From Gemmatimonadales bacterium (GTDB lineage Bacteria; Gemmatimonadota; Gemmatimonadetes; Gemmatimonadales; GWC2-71-9), in assembly GCA_013813675.1 (NCBI GenBank), contig JACCRH010000168.1:1-25693 (forward strand): a DNA stretch of 25,693 nt. Direction: 5' to 3'. Shown here piece by piece: positions 7,237-14,877 of this stretch. The position numbers were made by a program, and so were the translations under genes. The first letter of the stretch is position 1; each line of letters begins with the position of its first letter. The notes below the pieces were generated by a model. The model saw only the letters and a list, made by a program, of their open reading frames with translations. It was not told the origin of the DNA and searched no databases.

Positions 7237-8640
7237 GTGAACCTCAAGAACGCCATTGTCGCCGGGAGCCTGGTATGGTCCTCGGCCGCCTGCGCGGGCG
7301 AGCCCGACCTCGCCGCGGGGAACCTGCCCGCCGTGGGCCGGGGACCGAGTGTGAGCAGTGCGCTTCGCGTCCCGCTGGAAGGTGGGGAAGTCCGGCTCTA
7401 TCGGCTGCCCAGCCTCGAACCGTCGGCGTGGAAGTTGGCGGACAAGCTTCCTCCGCTTCAGCGGGCCGTGGGAGCCGATCCCGAGCAGGGTCTGGTCTTT
7501 CTGCTCGACAAGAAGCGCAACGTCGTGGCCCTCGACCTGGAGACCCGCCGAGTGCGGCCTTCGCTCGAGCAGGTGCGCCACGCGACTGTCGGCCCCGATG
7601 GCGCACTGTACGCCGTCGACACCTCACGCAGCGTCATCCAGCTGATGCGGCGGACGCCGGTGCGATTTCGCTCGAAGCTTCAAGGCACCCCCGGTGAGCT
7701 GCACGGTACCATGGGCGGGATGCTGGTTGCCAGCCTCCGCGGAGACGAACCCAGGGTCGAAGTGCTCGGGTCCGACCGCCCGCCGGCTTCGTTCGACGTG
7801 CCCGGCGGCCAGCAGGCGCTGAGCTTCTGGGGCGATCTGATCGCGGTCGCCGCGGACAGCGCGGTGGTCATCTATGAGACCGAGGGCGACAGCGACGGAG
7901 ATCGCGACCGGCTTTCGATCCCCGTCTCCGGCGGCGCCAAGGCGGCCATGTTTTCGCCGTCCGGTCACCGGATCTACGTGGCCCGCGCCTCGGATGGCTT
8001 GCTGGTCCTCGATCGGGTGAGCGGGCAGGAGCTGCAGGAGATCGAGTTGCCAGGGCCGGCCGTGGGGCTCCGCGGCGATCTGTTCGGCCAGTGGGTGCTG
8101 GTCCGCCCAGCCTCCGGTGACTCGGCTTGGGTGGTGGACGTGGGCAAGGGGGGGCTCGTCGGCACGGTGGACGTCGAGTGGGATGACGACCTGCCGGCGG
8201 CGGTGGCACCCAATACCTTGCTGACGCGCCGCGCCAAGGATGTCGTGGCCGTGGACCTGGGCGCCGCCGGCTTTCCGGTGCGTGGAACCGCAAGGGATGC
8301 GGCCGGCGATACCTGGCTGCCTATCACCTGGCATCCGGCGCAGGAGCAGGGCATCCCGGTGAACGCCGATTCGGCGGCGCTCGCCGCGGCGGCCGACTCC
8401 GCGGGCAGGGCAGCAGCGGTGTACCTCCAGGTGAGCAGCTCGCAGAATCCGGTCTGGGCGGATGAGCTGTCCCAGAAGCTGCGGGCCGCCGGTCTGCCCG
8501 CCGCCGTGCTCAAGCCGGCGCGGAGCGACGAGGCGTTTCGCGTCGTGCTCGGCCCCTACGCCACCCGGGAGCAGGCGGAAGAGACGGGTCGTGGGATCGG
8601 AATGCCGTCTTTCGTGGTGACGACGCAGGATCCTCAATAG
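7237..8640 (+). CDS. Secreted propeller-like protein with C-terminal SPOR domain
   Basis: 467 residues from a GTG start. The N-terminus is a hydrophobic leader (about 5-20) ending SSAACAGEP. A Cys at the cleavage point suggests a lipoprotein, but the lipobox (SAAC) lacks the usual Leu at -3. Residues 40-370 contain repeated short strands (for example HRIYVARASDGLLVLDRVSGQ) that resemble a YVTN/WD-type propeller. Residues about 395-465 (VYLQVSSSQNPVWADELSQK through FRVVLGPYATREQAEE) match a SPOR domain, which binds denuded peptidoglycan glycan strands, often at septa. I infer a periplasmic or inner-leaflet outer-membrane protein tied to the cell wall. The smc start is 10 bp after its stop, so they are probably cotranscribed. 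Confidence 0.75.
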   Translation: MNLKNAIVAGSLVWSSAACAGEPDLAAGNLPAVGRGPSVSSALRVPLEGGEVRLYRLPSLEPSAWKLADKLPPLQRAVGADPEQGLVFLLDKKRNVVALDLETRRVRPSLEQVRHATVGPDGALYAVDTSRSVIQLMRRTPVRFRSKLQGTPGELHGTMGGMLVASLRGDEPRVEVLGSDRPPASFDVPGGQQALSFWGDLIAVAADSAVVIYETEGDSDGDRDRLSIPVSGGAKAAMFSPSGHRIYVARASDGLLVLDRVSGQELQEIELPGPAVGLRGDLFGQWVLVRPASGDSAWVVDVGKGGLVGTVDVEWDDDLPAAVAPNTLLTRRAKDVVAVDLGAAGFPVRGTARDAAGDTWLPITWHPAQEQGIPVNADSAALAAAADSAGRAAAVYLQVSSSQNPVWADELSQKLRAAGLPAAVLKPARSDEAFRVVLGPYATREQAEETGRGIGMPSFVVTTQDPQ

Positions 8641-8650
8641 GAACCCGCCC

Positions 8651-11600
8651 ATGAAGCTCACCAAGCTCGAGCTCTGCGGCTTCAAATCCTTCGCCGACTG
8701 CGTCACCCTCACCTTCGAGGAAGGCGTGACCGCCATCGTCGGGCCCAACGGCTGCGGCAAGTCGAACGTGTCCGACGCCGTGCGCTGGGTGCTGGGCGAG
8801 CAGTCGGCCCGGCTGCTGCGGGGCGGCAAGATGGAGGACGTCATCTTCCAGGGCTCCACCGCGCGCCGCCCGGTGAACCTCACCGAGGTGTCCCTCTTCC
8901 TCGACAACAGCGATGGCGACCTTCCGATCGCCTACCGCGAGGTGGTCGTCACCCGGCGCCTCTCCCGCTCGGGTCAGAGCGACTACCTGCTCAACGGGTC
9001 ACCGGTCAGGCTGCGGGACATCCAGGACCTGCTTCGCGGCACCGGACTCGGCAGCGACGCCGGCGTGGTGATCGAAGCCAAGATGATCGACCTCCTGCTC
9101 TCCGACCGTGCCGACGAGCGCCGGTCGCTCTTCGAGGAGGCGGCCGGCATCGGGCTCTACCGCGACCGCAAGCACAGCACCGAGCGGCGGCTGGAGGAGA
9201 CCGCGGTCGATCTGCAGCGGGTCGAGGATCTCATCGCGGAAGTCCAGTCCCAGATCCGCAGCCTGGCCCGCCAGCGAGGCAAGGCGGAGCGCCACGCCAA
9301 GCTCGCCGAGGAGCGGTTCGCGGTACAGATCACCCTCGCCCGAAGCCTGCTCGAGCGGCTGAGAGAAGACGTTGCCGGGATGGAGACGCGCTTCGCGGAG
9401 CTCACCCGGCTGCTTCCCGCCGCGCGGACCCGGGTCACCGAGACAGAGCGCCGGCGCGAGGAAATCTCCCGATCGCGCTCCGCGGCAGAGGGCCAGCGCG
9501 CCGAGATCGCGCGGCGCCTCGCCGGCGTGCGGGTCGAGCTGGGCAAGCTCGATGGCGACCTGGCCCTGGCCGAGGAGCGTCTCGCCAACGCACACGCCCG
9601 CAGAGTCCGCGCGGAAGAGGAGCGGTCGCAGGCCCAGTTCAGGGCCCAGCACGCGGTCGAAGAGCAGAACGCGGCCACGGAGGACCGGGGCACCGCGGCC
9701 GCCGAGCATGAGCGCATCAGGGCAGAGCTCGCGGGCCGGGCCAGCGCGGAAGAGAACGTTCGCCGCCGGCTGACCGAGCAGCGCGGGCAGGTGCGGGAGC
9801 GCGAGCAGGAGCTGCAATACCAGGCCCAGACGCTGCGGTCGCTGGAAGGCGAGCGGGCCGCGCTGGAGGGCGAGCTCGCATCGCTTCGCGAGCGTGTCAC
9901 CCAGGCCGCGACCCATCGGGCCACGCTGCAGATCGAGCTCGCCGGCGCCGAGCGCCGCCGGGATCACGCCATCGAGCGGGCCGGGTTCCTGAGTCACGAG
10001 GCCAAGCGCACCGGCGCCGCGGCGGAGCACGCTCGGCACCTGGTGGCCCAAGCCCGTGAGCGGGAGGCGATGCATCGCTCCGACCGCCGCCAGGCCGAGG
10101 AAGCGCTCGCCCAGATGACCGCCCGCAGACACGCACTGGAGGAGCTGGAGCGCGACCGGGTCGGCCTCGCACCCGGCGCCGCCGCCCTGCTGGCGGCCCA
10201 GGATCGATTCGACGGCGGCGTGCTCGGGCCACTGAGCGACTACGTGAGCACCCTGAAGGAAGACGCGGAACTGGCGGAGCGGCTGCTGGGCGACTGGATG
10301 CACGCGGTGCTGGTGCGCGACGGCGAGACCGTCAGCGCGGTGCGGGCCTGGCACGCGGAGCACCAGCCCGGCGCCGTGGTCCTGCTCCCGGTCGATCCCG
10401 GCCCGCAGACCGGGGGCGACGCACCCGCGCTGGACGATCGCCTGCGGGTGGACGGCCCCGCGACGGGGTGGGTGCGGGCCGCCCTCGCCGGGTCCCAGGT
10501 GCTCGACGGAGCAGGGCGCGTCCTGCGTCGGGCGAGCGGCGCGATCTTCCTGAGCGGCGCCGGCAGTCCGTCCGGCCCGCTCCGTCGTCGGGCCGAGCTC
10601 GTCTCGCTGGTGCAGGACGTCGACCGCGCGGGAGTGTCGGTGGCGTCCGCGGAGGCGGCGTTGCAGGAGACCGTCGGCGACCTCGCGGAGAGGGAACGCG
10701 CCCTGGCCGATGCCCTGTCGGCCGCCGACCAGGCGCGCGACGCGGAGCGGCAGGCGGCGGCGGTCCGAGAGGACCTGCTGCGCCTGGCCGGCAATCTCAC
10801 GCGCGAGTCGGCGGACTCGGAATCACAGCTCGCTCGGCTTGCCGAGCGCCTGTCCCGGTCGGAGCACCGGATGACGGAGATCGACGCCGCGTTGGTCGGA
10901 GGAGACCTGGCCCGCGGCCGTCTCGACCAGGAGTTGGGGACTGCCCGGACCCGCCTCGCTGAGCTCGAGAGCGAGCAGGAGGCTGCCCGGGAGCAGCGGG
11001 TGCATTGGCAAGTGCAGGAGGCGCACGTGGCCGGCGGACTCCGCTCGGCCGAGGAGCGGCTGTCCCGCGCCGTCGCGATGCGCGCCGAAGCGGAAGCCGC
11101 GGGGCAGGCGCTGGGAAGCGAGCTGGGGCAGCTCGACGCCGACCAGGCGGTGCTCCTGCGGCAGCAGAGCGAATGGCGCGAGACCCGGGTTGAACGAGAG
11201 ATCGCCCTCCACCGCCTGGAGAGCGCGAGCGAGGAAGCGGAGGCTGCCCTGGCTGACGCCGAGTCGGCCCTCGCCGCGGCGGAGCGCGAGGTCGTCGAGT
11301 CGAGATCCACACTGGAGAGCGGCAACGAAGAAAGCCACGTCCTCCAGGTCCGGCTCACCGAGGCCGCCGGCACCCGCCGAAGCATCGTCGAGCGGGTCGA
11401 GGCGGAGTGGCATCGACCCTTCGAGCAATTGATCGAGGGCGCCCCCCTGCTCGACCTGGATCTGGAGACTTTGCAGGCGGAAGCGGCACGGGTCAGCGAG
11501 GCGCTCGAGGCGATCGGCCCGGTGAACCCGCTCGCCGTGGAGGAACACGCCGAAGAGGTGAAGCGGCTGCAGTTCCTGAGCGGACAGCGCGACGACCTGG

Positions 11601-12121
11601 TGGGGGCGCGGCAATCGTTGATCCAGGCGATCCGGGAGATCGACGGCACCGCCCGGAGCATGTTCCTCGAGACCTTTACCGCGGTTCAGGGCAACTTTCT
11701 CCGCGTGTTCCAGACGCTCTTCGGCGGTGGCGAGTGCGAGCTGCGCCTGGCCAATCCCGACGACCCGCTGGAGAGCGAGATCGACATCCACGCCGCCCCC
11801 CGAGGGAAGCGGACCCAGCGCATCCACCTGCTCTCTTCCGGCGAGCGGACGCTGGTCGCGGTTTCGCTGCTGTTCAGCATCTACCTCACCAAGCCGAGTC
11901 CCTTCTGCCTCATGGACGAGGTCGACGCCCCGCTCGACGACTCCAACGTGGGGCGGTTCACCAGACTGCTCGACCAGTTCAAGGCCGGCACCCAGTTCCT
12001 GGTCATTACTCACAATCCTCGGACTATGCAGGCCGCCGACGCCGTCTACGGCGTGACCATGCAGGAGCCCGGGGTGTCCACAATCGTGGGAGTGAGACTG
12101 GGCGAGCGGGAGCGCGCGTAG
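8651..12121 (+). CDS. smc: Chromosome segregation/condensation protein SMC
   Basis: 1156 residues, the usual SMC length. The N-terminal head carries the Walker A motif GPNGCGKSN at 31-39. Coiled coil runs from about 170 to 495, the hinge from about 500 to 647 (FDGGVLGPLSDYV; GSQVLDGAGRVLRRASGAIF), and returning coiled coil to about 990. The C-terminal head has the ABC signature LLSSGE at 1060-1065, Walker B with Asp1089-Glu1090 (CLMDEVDAPLDD) and the H-loop FLVITHNPRTM. The signature reads LSSGE rather than the common LSGGE. SMC loads on DNA with ScpA/ScpB and extrudes loops to organise the chromosome; neither scp gene is in this window. The ATG is followed directly by MKLTKLELCGFKSFAD, the canonical start. 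Confidence 0.96.
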   Translation: MKLTKLELCGFKSFADCVTLTFEEGVTAIVGPNGCGKSNVSDAVRWVLGEQSARLLRGGKMEDVIFQGSTARRPVNLTEVSLFLDNSDGDLPIAYREVVVTRRLSRSGQSDYLLNGSPVRLRDIQDLLRGTGLGSDAGVVIEAKMIDLLLSDRADERRSLFEEAAGIGLYRDRKHSTERRLEETAVDLQRVEDLIAEVQSQIRSLARQRGKAERHAKLAEERFAVQITLARSLLERLREDVAGMETRFAELTRLLPAARTRVTETERRREEISRSRSAAEGQRAEIARRLAGVRVELGKLDGDLALAEERLANAHARRVRAEEERSQAQFRAQHAVEEQNAATEDRGTAAAEHERIRAELAGRASAEENVRRRLTEQRGQVREREQELQYQAQTLRSLEGERAALEGELASLRERVTQAATHRATLQIELAGAERRRDHAIERAGFLSHEAKRTGAAAEHARHLVAQAREREAMHRSDRRQAEEALAQMTARRHALEELERDRVGLAPGAAALLAAQDRFDGGVLGPLSDYVSTLKEDAELAERLLGDWMHAVLVRDGETVSAVRAWHAEHQPGAVVLLPVDPGPQTGGDAPALDDRLRVDGPATGWVRAALAGSQVLDGAGRVLRRASGAIFLSGAGSPSGPLRRRAELVSLVQDVDRAGVSVASAEAALQETVGDLAERERALADALSAADQARDAERQAAAVREDLLRLAGNLTRESADSESQLARLAERLSRSEHRMTEIDAALVGGDLARGRLDQELGTARTRLAELESEQEAAREQRVHWQVQEAHVAGGLRSAEERLSRAVAMRAEAEAAGQALGSELGQLDADQAVLLRQQSEWRETRVEREIALHRLESASEEAEAALADAESALAAAEREVVESRSTLESGNEESHVLQVRLTEAAGTRRSIVERVEAEWHRPFEQLIEGAPLLDLDLETLQAEAARVSEALEAIGPVNPLAVEEHAEEVKRLQFLSGQRDDLVGARQSLIQAIREIDGTARSMFLETFTAVQGNFLRVFQTLFGGGECELRLANPDDPLESEIDIHAAPRGKRTQRIHLLSSGERTLVAVSLLFSIYLTKPSPFCLMDEVDAPLDDSNVGRFTRLLDQFKAGTQFLVITHNPRTMQAADAVYGVTMQEPGVSTIVGVRLGERERA

Positions 12122-12155
12122 GCTTCGGAATGGCCCGGAGCTTGCTCCCCGAGCC

Positions 12156-12239
12156 TGTCATCCCGAGCGAGACGAGGGATCTTCTCAGCCGGCAACGAAA
12201 TGCCCACGAGCAAGATCCCTCGCTTTGCTCGGGATGACA
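12156..12239. repeat. Palindromic intergenic repeat, copy 3
   Basis: The arms at 12156-12183 (TGTCATCCCGAGCGAGACGA, then GGGATCTT) and 12212-12239 (AAGATCCCTCGCTTTGCTCG, then GGATGACA) are inverted copies over 28 bp with three mismatches and a 28-nt loop. It fills most of the 141-bp spacer between smc and the DAHP synthase gene. There is no T-tract after the hairpin. Confidence 0.9.
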
Positions 12240-12262
12240 CAGGAGTTACCCGGGAGACCTGA

Positions 12263-13303
12263 ATGCTGATCGTCATGCGCCACGGCGCAGCCGAAGCGGA
12301 GGTGCAGCGCGTGGTGGCCACCATCGAAGAGATGGGGTACCAGGCCAGGCCGATGCCCGGCAAGCAGCGCACCACCGTCGGGCTGGTCGGCAACGACGGC
12401 CGGGTGGATGGCTCGCGGCTGGCCGCGCTGCCGGGCGTGCAGGAGATCATCCACGTCACCAAGGCCTACAAGCAGGTCTCCCGCGAGTGGAAGGCCGAGT
12501 CCACCGTCGTCCGCCTTCCCGGCGGGCTCAGCATCGGCGGCGACGACGTGGTGGTAATGGCTGGACCCTGTTCCGTGGAGAGCGAGCGGCAGATCCTCGA
12601 CGCCGCGCACGCGGTGCGGGAGGCCGGCGCCACGGTGCTCCGCGCGGGCGCCTTCAAGCCGCGGAGCTCGCCCTATTCGTTCCAGGGTCTGGGCCTCGCC
12701 GGGCTGCGGCTGCTCGCCCGGGCGCGGGAGGAGACCGGACTCCTGATCGTGACCGAGGCGATGGACGCGGAAGGACTCGACTCCGTCCTCGAGGTCGCCG
12801 ACATCGTGCAGATCGGCGCCCGCAACATGCAGAACTATTCCCTGCTCAAGCACGCCGGCCGCGCGCGGAAGCCGATCCTCCTCAAGCGGGGCCTCTCCGC
12901 GACGATCCAGGAGCTGCTGCTCTCGGCGGAATACATTCTGGCCGAAGGCAACCCCGACGTGATTCTCTGCGAGCGGGGCGTCCGCGGCTTCGACACCGCC
13001 ACGCGCAACCTCTTCGACCTGAGCGCCGTTCCCGTGGTGCACGGCCTTTCCCACCTGCCAATCGTCGCCGACCCGAGCCACGGAACCGGGCACCGCGACA
13101 TGGTGACGCCGATGGCCCGCGCCGCCGTCGCGGCGGGAGCCGACGGGCTGCTGGTGGAAGTCCATCCCACACCCGACCGGGCGCTTTCCGACGGCGCGCA
13201 GAGTCTCTACCCCGACCAGTTCGAGCGACTCATGCGGGAGACTCGACTCATCGTGGAAGCGATAGGCCGGCGGCTCGCGGAGCCGGCGGGGGTGCGGACA
13301 TGA
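12263..13303 (+). CDS. aroF: 3-deoxy-7-phosphoheptulonate synthase (DAHP synthase, type I-beta)
   Basis: 346 residues. It condenses phosphoenolpyruvate with erythrose-4-phosphate, the first step of the shikimate pathway. Residues 1-66 form the ferredoxin-like regulatory domain typical of the I-beta class (MLIVMRHGAAEAEVQRVV), which in the Thermotoga enzyme mediates feedback by aromatic amino acids. The barrel follows. GPCSVES is at 101-107, and Cys103, His273 (DPSHGTGHRD), Glu299 (LVEVHP) and Asp310 (ALSDGAQS) are the expected metal ligands. Their spacing equals that of the Thermotoga enzyme as I remember it. GGGAG at 12252-12256 supports the ATG. The stop overlaps the lolA-like start as ATGA. 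Gene naming varies (aroF/aroG); the symbol follows common annotation of this class. Confidence 0.94.
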   Translation: MLIVMRHGAAEAEVQRVVATIEEMGYQARPMPGKQRTTVGLVGNDGRVDGSRLAALPGVQEIIHVTKAYKQVSREWKAESTVVRLPGGLSIGGDDVVVMAGPCSVESERQILDAAHAVREAGATVLRAGAFKPRSSPYSFQGLGLAGLRLLARAREETGLLIVTEAMDAEGLDSVLEVADIVQIGARNMQNYSLLKHAGRARKPILLKRGLSATIQELLLSAEYILAEGNPDVILCERGVRGFDTATRNLFDLSAVPVVHGLSHLPIVADPSHGTGHRDMVTPMARAAVAAGADGLLVEVHPTPDRALSDGAQSLYPDQFERLMRETRLIVEAIGRRLAEPAGVRT

Positions 13304-13983
13304 GGGAACGACTTGGCCTCTTCCGGCTGGCGACGGCCGGGTTCCTCGCTGCGGCCGCGCTCTCGACCGGCACGACTCCATCGCTCCAGGCGCAGGATGC
13401 CCAGGCTATCGTGGGAAGGTCCTCCCGAGTCTACCGATCCCTCGCCAGTCTCAGCGCGGATTTCGTGCAGGTCATCGACAATCCGATGATCGACAGCGCC
13501 GAGAGCAAGGGCACCCTGATCCAGGCTGGGACCTCGAAGCTCTCGATGCGGTTCACCGACCCACCGGGAGAGGCCGTCGTGATCGACGGCGAGCACGTCT
13601 GGGTCTACACGCCGAGCACCGTGCCCGGCCAGGTCCTGCGGCTGGCGGTGCCCAGCGGCGGACCGGTATACGGCTACAATCTCCTGGCCTGGCTGCTGGA
13701 CCGGCCGGCCGAACGATACACGGCCAAGTATCTGAGACAGGAACGGGTGGGGACCAGGGCGATGGACGTTGTCGAGCTGACACCGTCCGTGCCCGACCTG
13801 CCCTTCGACCGCGCGGTGCTCTGGCTCGACCGCGAGGACGCGCTGCCCCGCCGCCTGGAGATCACCGAGAAGAGCGGTGCCCTGCGGACGCTGGCGCTGT
13901 CGAAGCTGCGGGTGAATCGGAAGGTCCCCGACAGCACCTTCGAGTTCAAGGCGCCGTCAGGTGTGCGGGTGGTGGATCAGTGA
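13300..13983 (+). CDS. lolA: LolA-like outer-membrane lipoprotein carrier protein
   Basis: 227 residues. A signal peptide ends near residue 32 (PSLQAQD). The mature part follows the LolA pattern: YRSLASLSADFVQVI near the N-terminus, then KGTLIQAGTSKLSMRFTDPPGEAVVIDGEHVWVYTP, YNLLAWLLDR and the late segment LPRRLEITEKSGALRTLALSKLRVN. LolA shuttles lipoproteins through the periplasm from LolCDE to LolB or its equivalent. This supports a diderm cell. ATG at 13300 overlaps the preceding stop as ATGA. The earlier in-frame region belongs to aroF in another frame. The gene converges on the - strand DUF2520 gene with a 12-bp gap and no clear terminator. Confidence 0.85.
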   Translation: MRERLGLFRLATAGFLAAAALSTGTTPSLQAQDAQAIVGRSSRVYRSLASLSADFVQVIDNPMIDSAESKGTLIQAGTSKLSMRFTDPPGEAVVIDGEHVWVYTPSTVPGQVLRLAVPSGGPVYGYNLLAWLLDRPAERYTAKYLRQERVGTRAMDVVELTPSVPDLPFDRAVLWLDREDALPRRLEITEKSGALRTLALSKLRVNRKVPDSTFEFKAPSGVRVVDQ

Positions 13984-13995
13984 ACCAGAGCGCGC

Positions 13996-14853
13996 TTACC
14001 CCTCCGCGCCGGGGTCGCTGAGCGCCCGGGCCATCGAGGCCGCGGCGTCTGGCGGAAGCCCCGCCTCGCGCGCCAGCCGGAGCGCCTCACGGGCCAGGAG
14101 GAGGTAGAGTTTCCGGTCCTCGGGCCCCAGCACCGCCAGATGAGCCAGGACGGTCTCGACATCGCCTCGCCGCACCGGCCCGGTCAACGCGGCGGCGGGG
14201 CCCGCTTCGAGGTTAGCGGCCGCGCCGCGGATCAGTGGCAGGTAGAGCCGTCGCGCGACGTCCGGAGTGAGACCGGAGGCCAGCGCCAGCCGCTCGGCCA
14301 CGGCGACGAGGGCGGTCGTGTAGTTGGCGGCGAACGCGGCGCCTGCATGGTAGGCCGGCTTCCCTCCAGAGGGAATCCGTACGGGGACCATACCCAGCGA
14401 CCGCGCAAGCTGCTCGGCGGCGGAAAGCGCGCGCTCGTCCCCCTCGATGCCGGCATAGGCGCCCAGCAGTCGTACGGGGGCGGTGGCCGGATCCGAGACG
14501 GTCTGCAGCGGATGGAGTGAGCCCAACGCCGCGCGGGTGGTGGCCAGCGGCTCGAGAGCCCGGCGATCCCGCAGGCCGGAGAGGTGCAGCACCGCATGAC
14601 CGGGAGAGATGCTTCCCTCGGCGGCGAGCTCGGTGGCGAGCGGGGTGATCGCCCGGTCCGGCACGGCCAGCACCACGATCGTTGCGTCTTGAATGGCCTC
14701 CTGGCGAGGCCCGACATGGAGGTGAAGCGGGGGACTGACCGGGTGGGATGACCGCGAGATCAGGCCGATCCTGTGCCCTGCCTGGCGCAAGGCGAGCGCG
14801 AGCCCCTGCCCCATACGCCCTGCGCCGATAATCGCCACGCCGGGTCGAGGCAC
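13996..14853 (-). CDS. Rossmann-like DUF2520 dehydrogenase-family protein
   Basis: 285 residues from a GTG start. It opens with a dinucleotide-binding fold (VAIIGAGRMGQGLALALRQAGH, GAGRMG at 10-15), then VVLAVPDRAI and LGSLHPLQTV. The C-terminal helical half contains YHAGAAFAANYTTALVAVAERLA, characteristic of the DUF2520 domain. The architecture resembles ketopantoate reductase and pyrroline-5-carboxylate reductase, but the substrate is not known to me. In other genomes this family often sits beside panB/panC; here it is last in a run after an S41 protease, 24 bp behind it. No Shine-Dalgarno is evident before the GTG, so the start is uncertain by a few codons. Confidence 0.8.
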   Translation of the reverse strand: MPRPGVAIIGAGRMGQGLALALRQAGHRIGLISRSSHPVSPPLHLHVGPRQEAIQDATIVVLAVPDRAITPLATELAAEGSISPGHAVLHLSGLRDRRALEPLATTRAALGSLHPLQTVSDPATAPVRLLGAYAGIEGDERALSAAEQLARSLGMVPVRIPSGGKPAYHAGAAFAANYTTALVAVAERLALASGLTPDVARRLYLPLIRGAAANLEAGPAAALTGPVRRGDVETVLAHLAVLGPEDRKLYLLLAREALRLAREAGLPPDAAASMARALSDPGAEG

Positions 14854-14877
14854 GCGGGTGAGCGTCGAACCGGTGAC

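Noticed and set aside
8999..12013. Several - strand frames of about 400-470 codons inside smc
   Set aside because: All are antisense shadows of an intact smc gene in a GC-rich coiled-coil region; none shows a motif or a ribosome-binding site.
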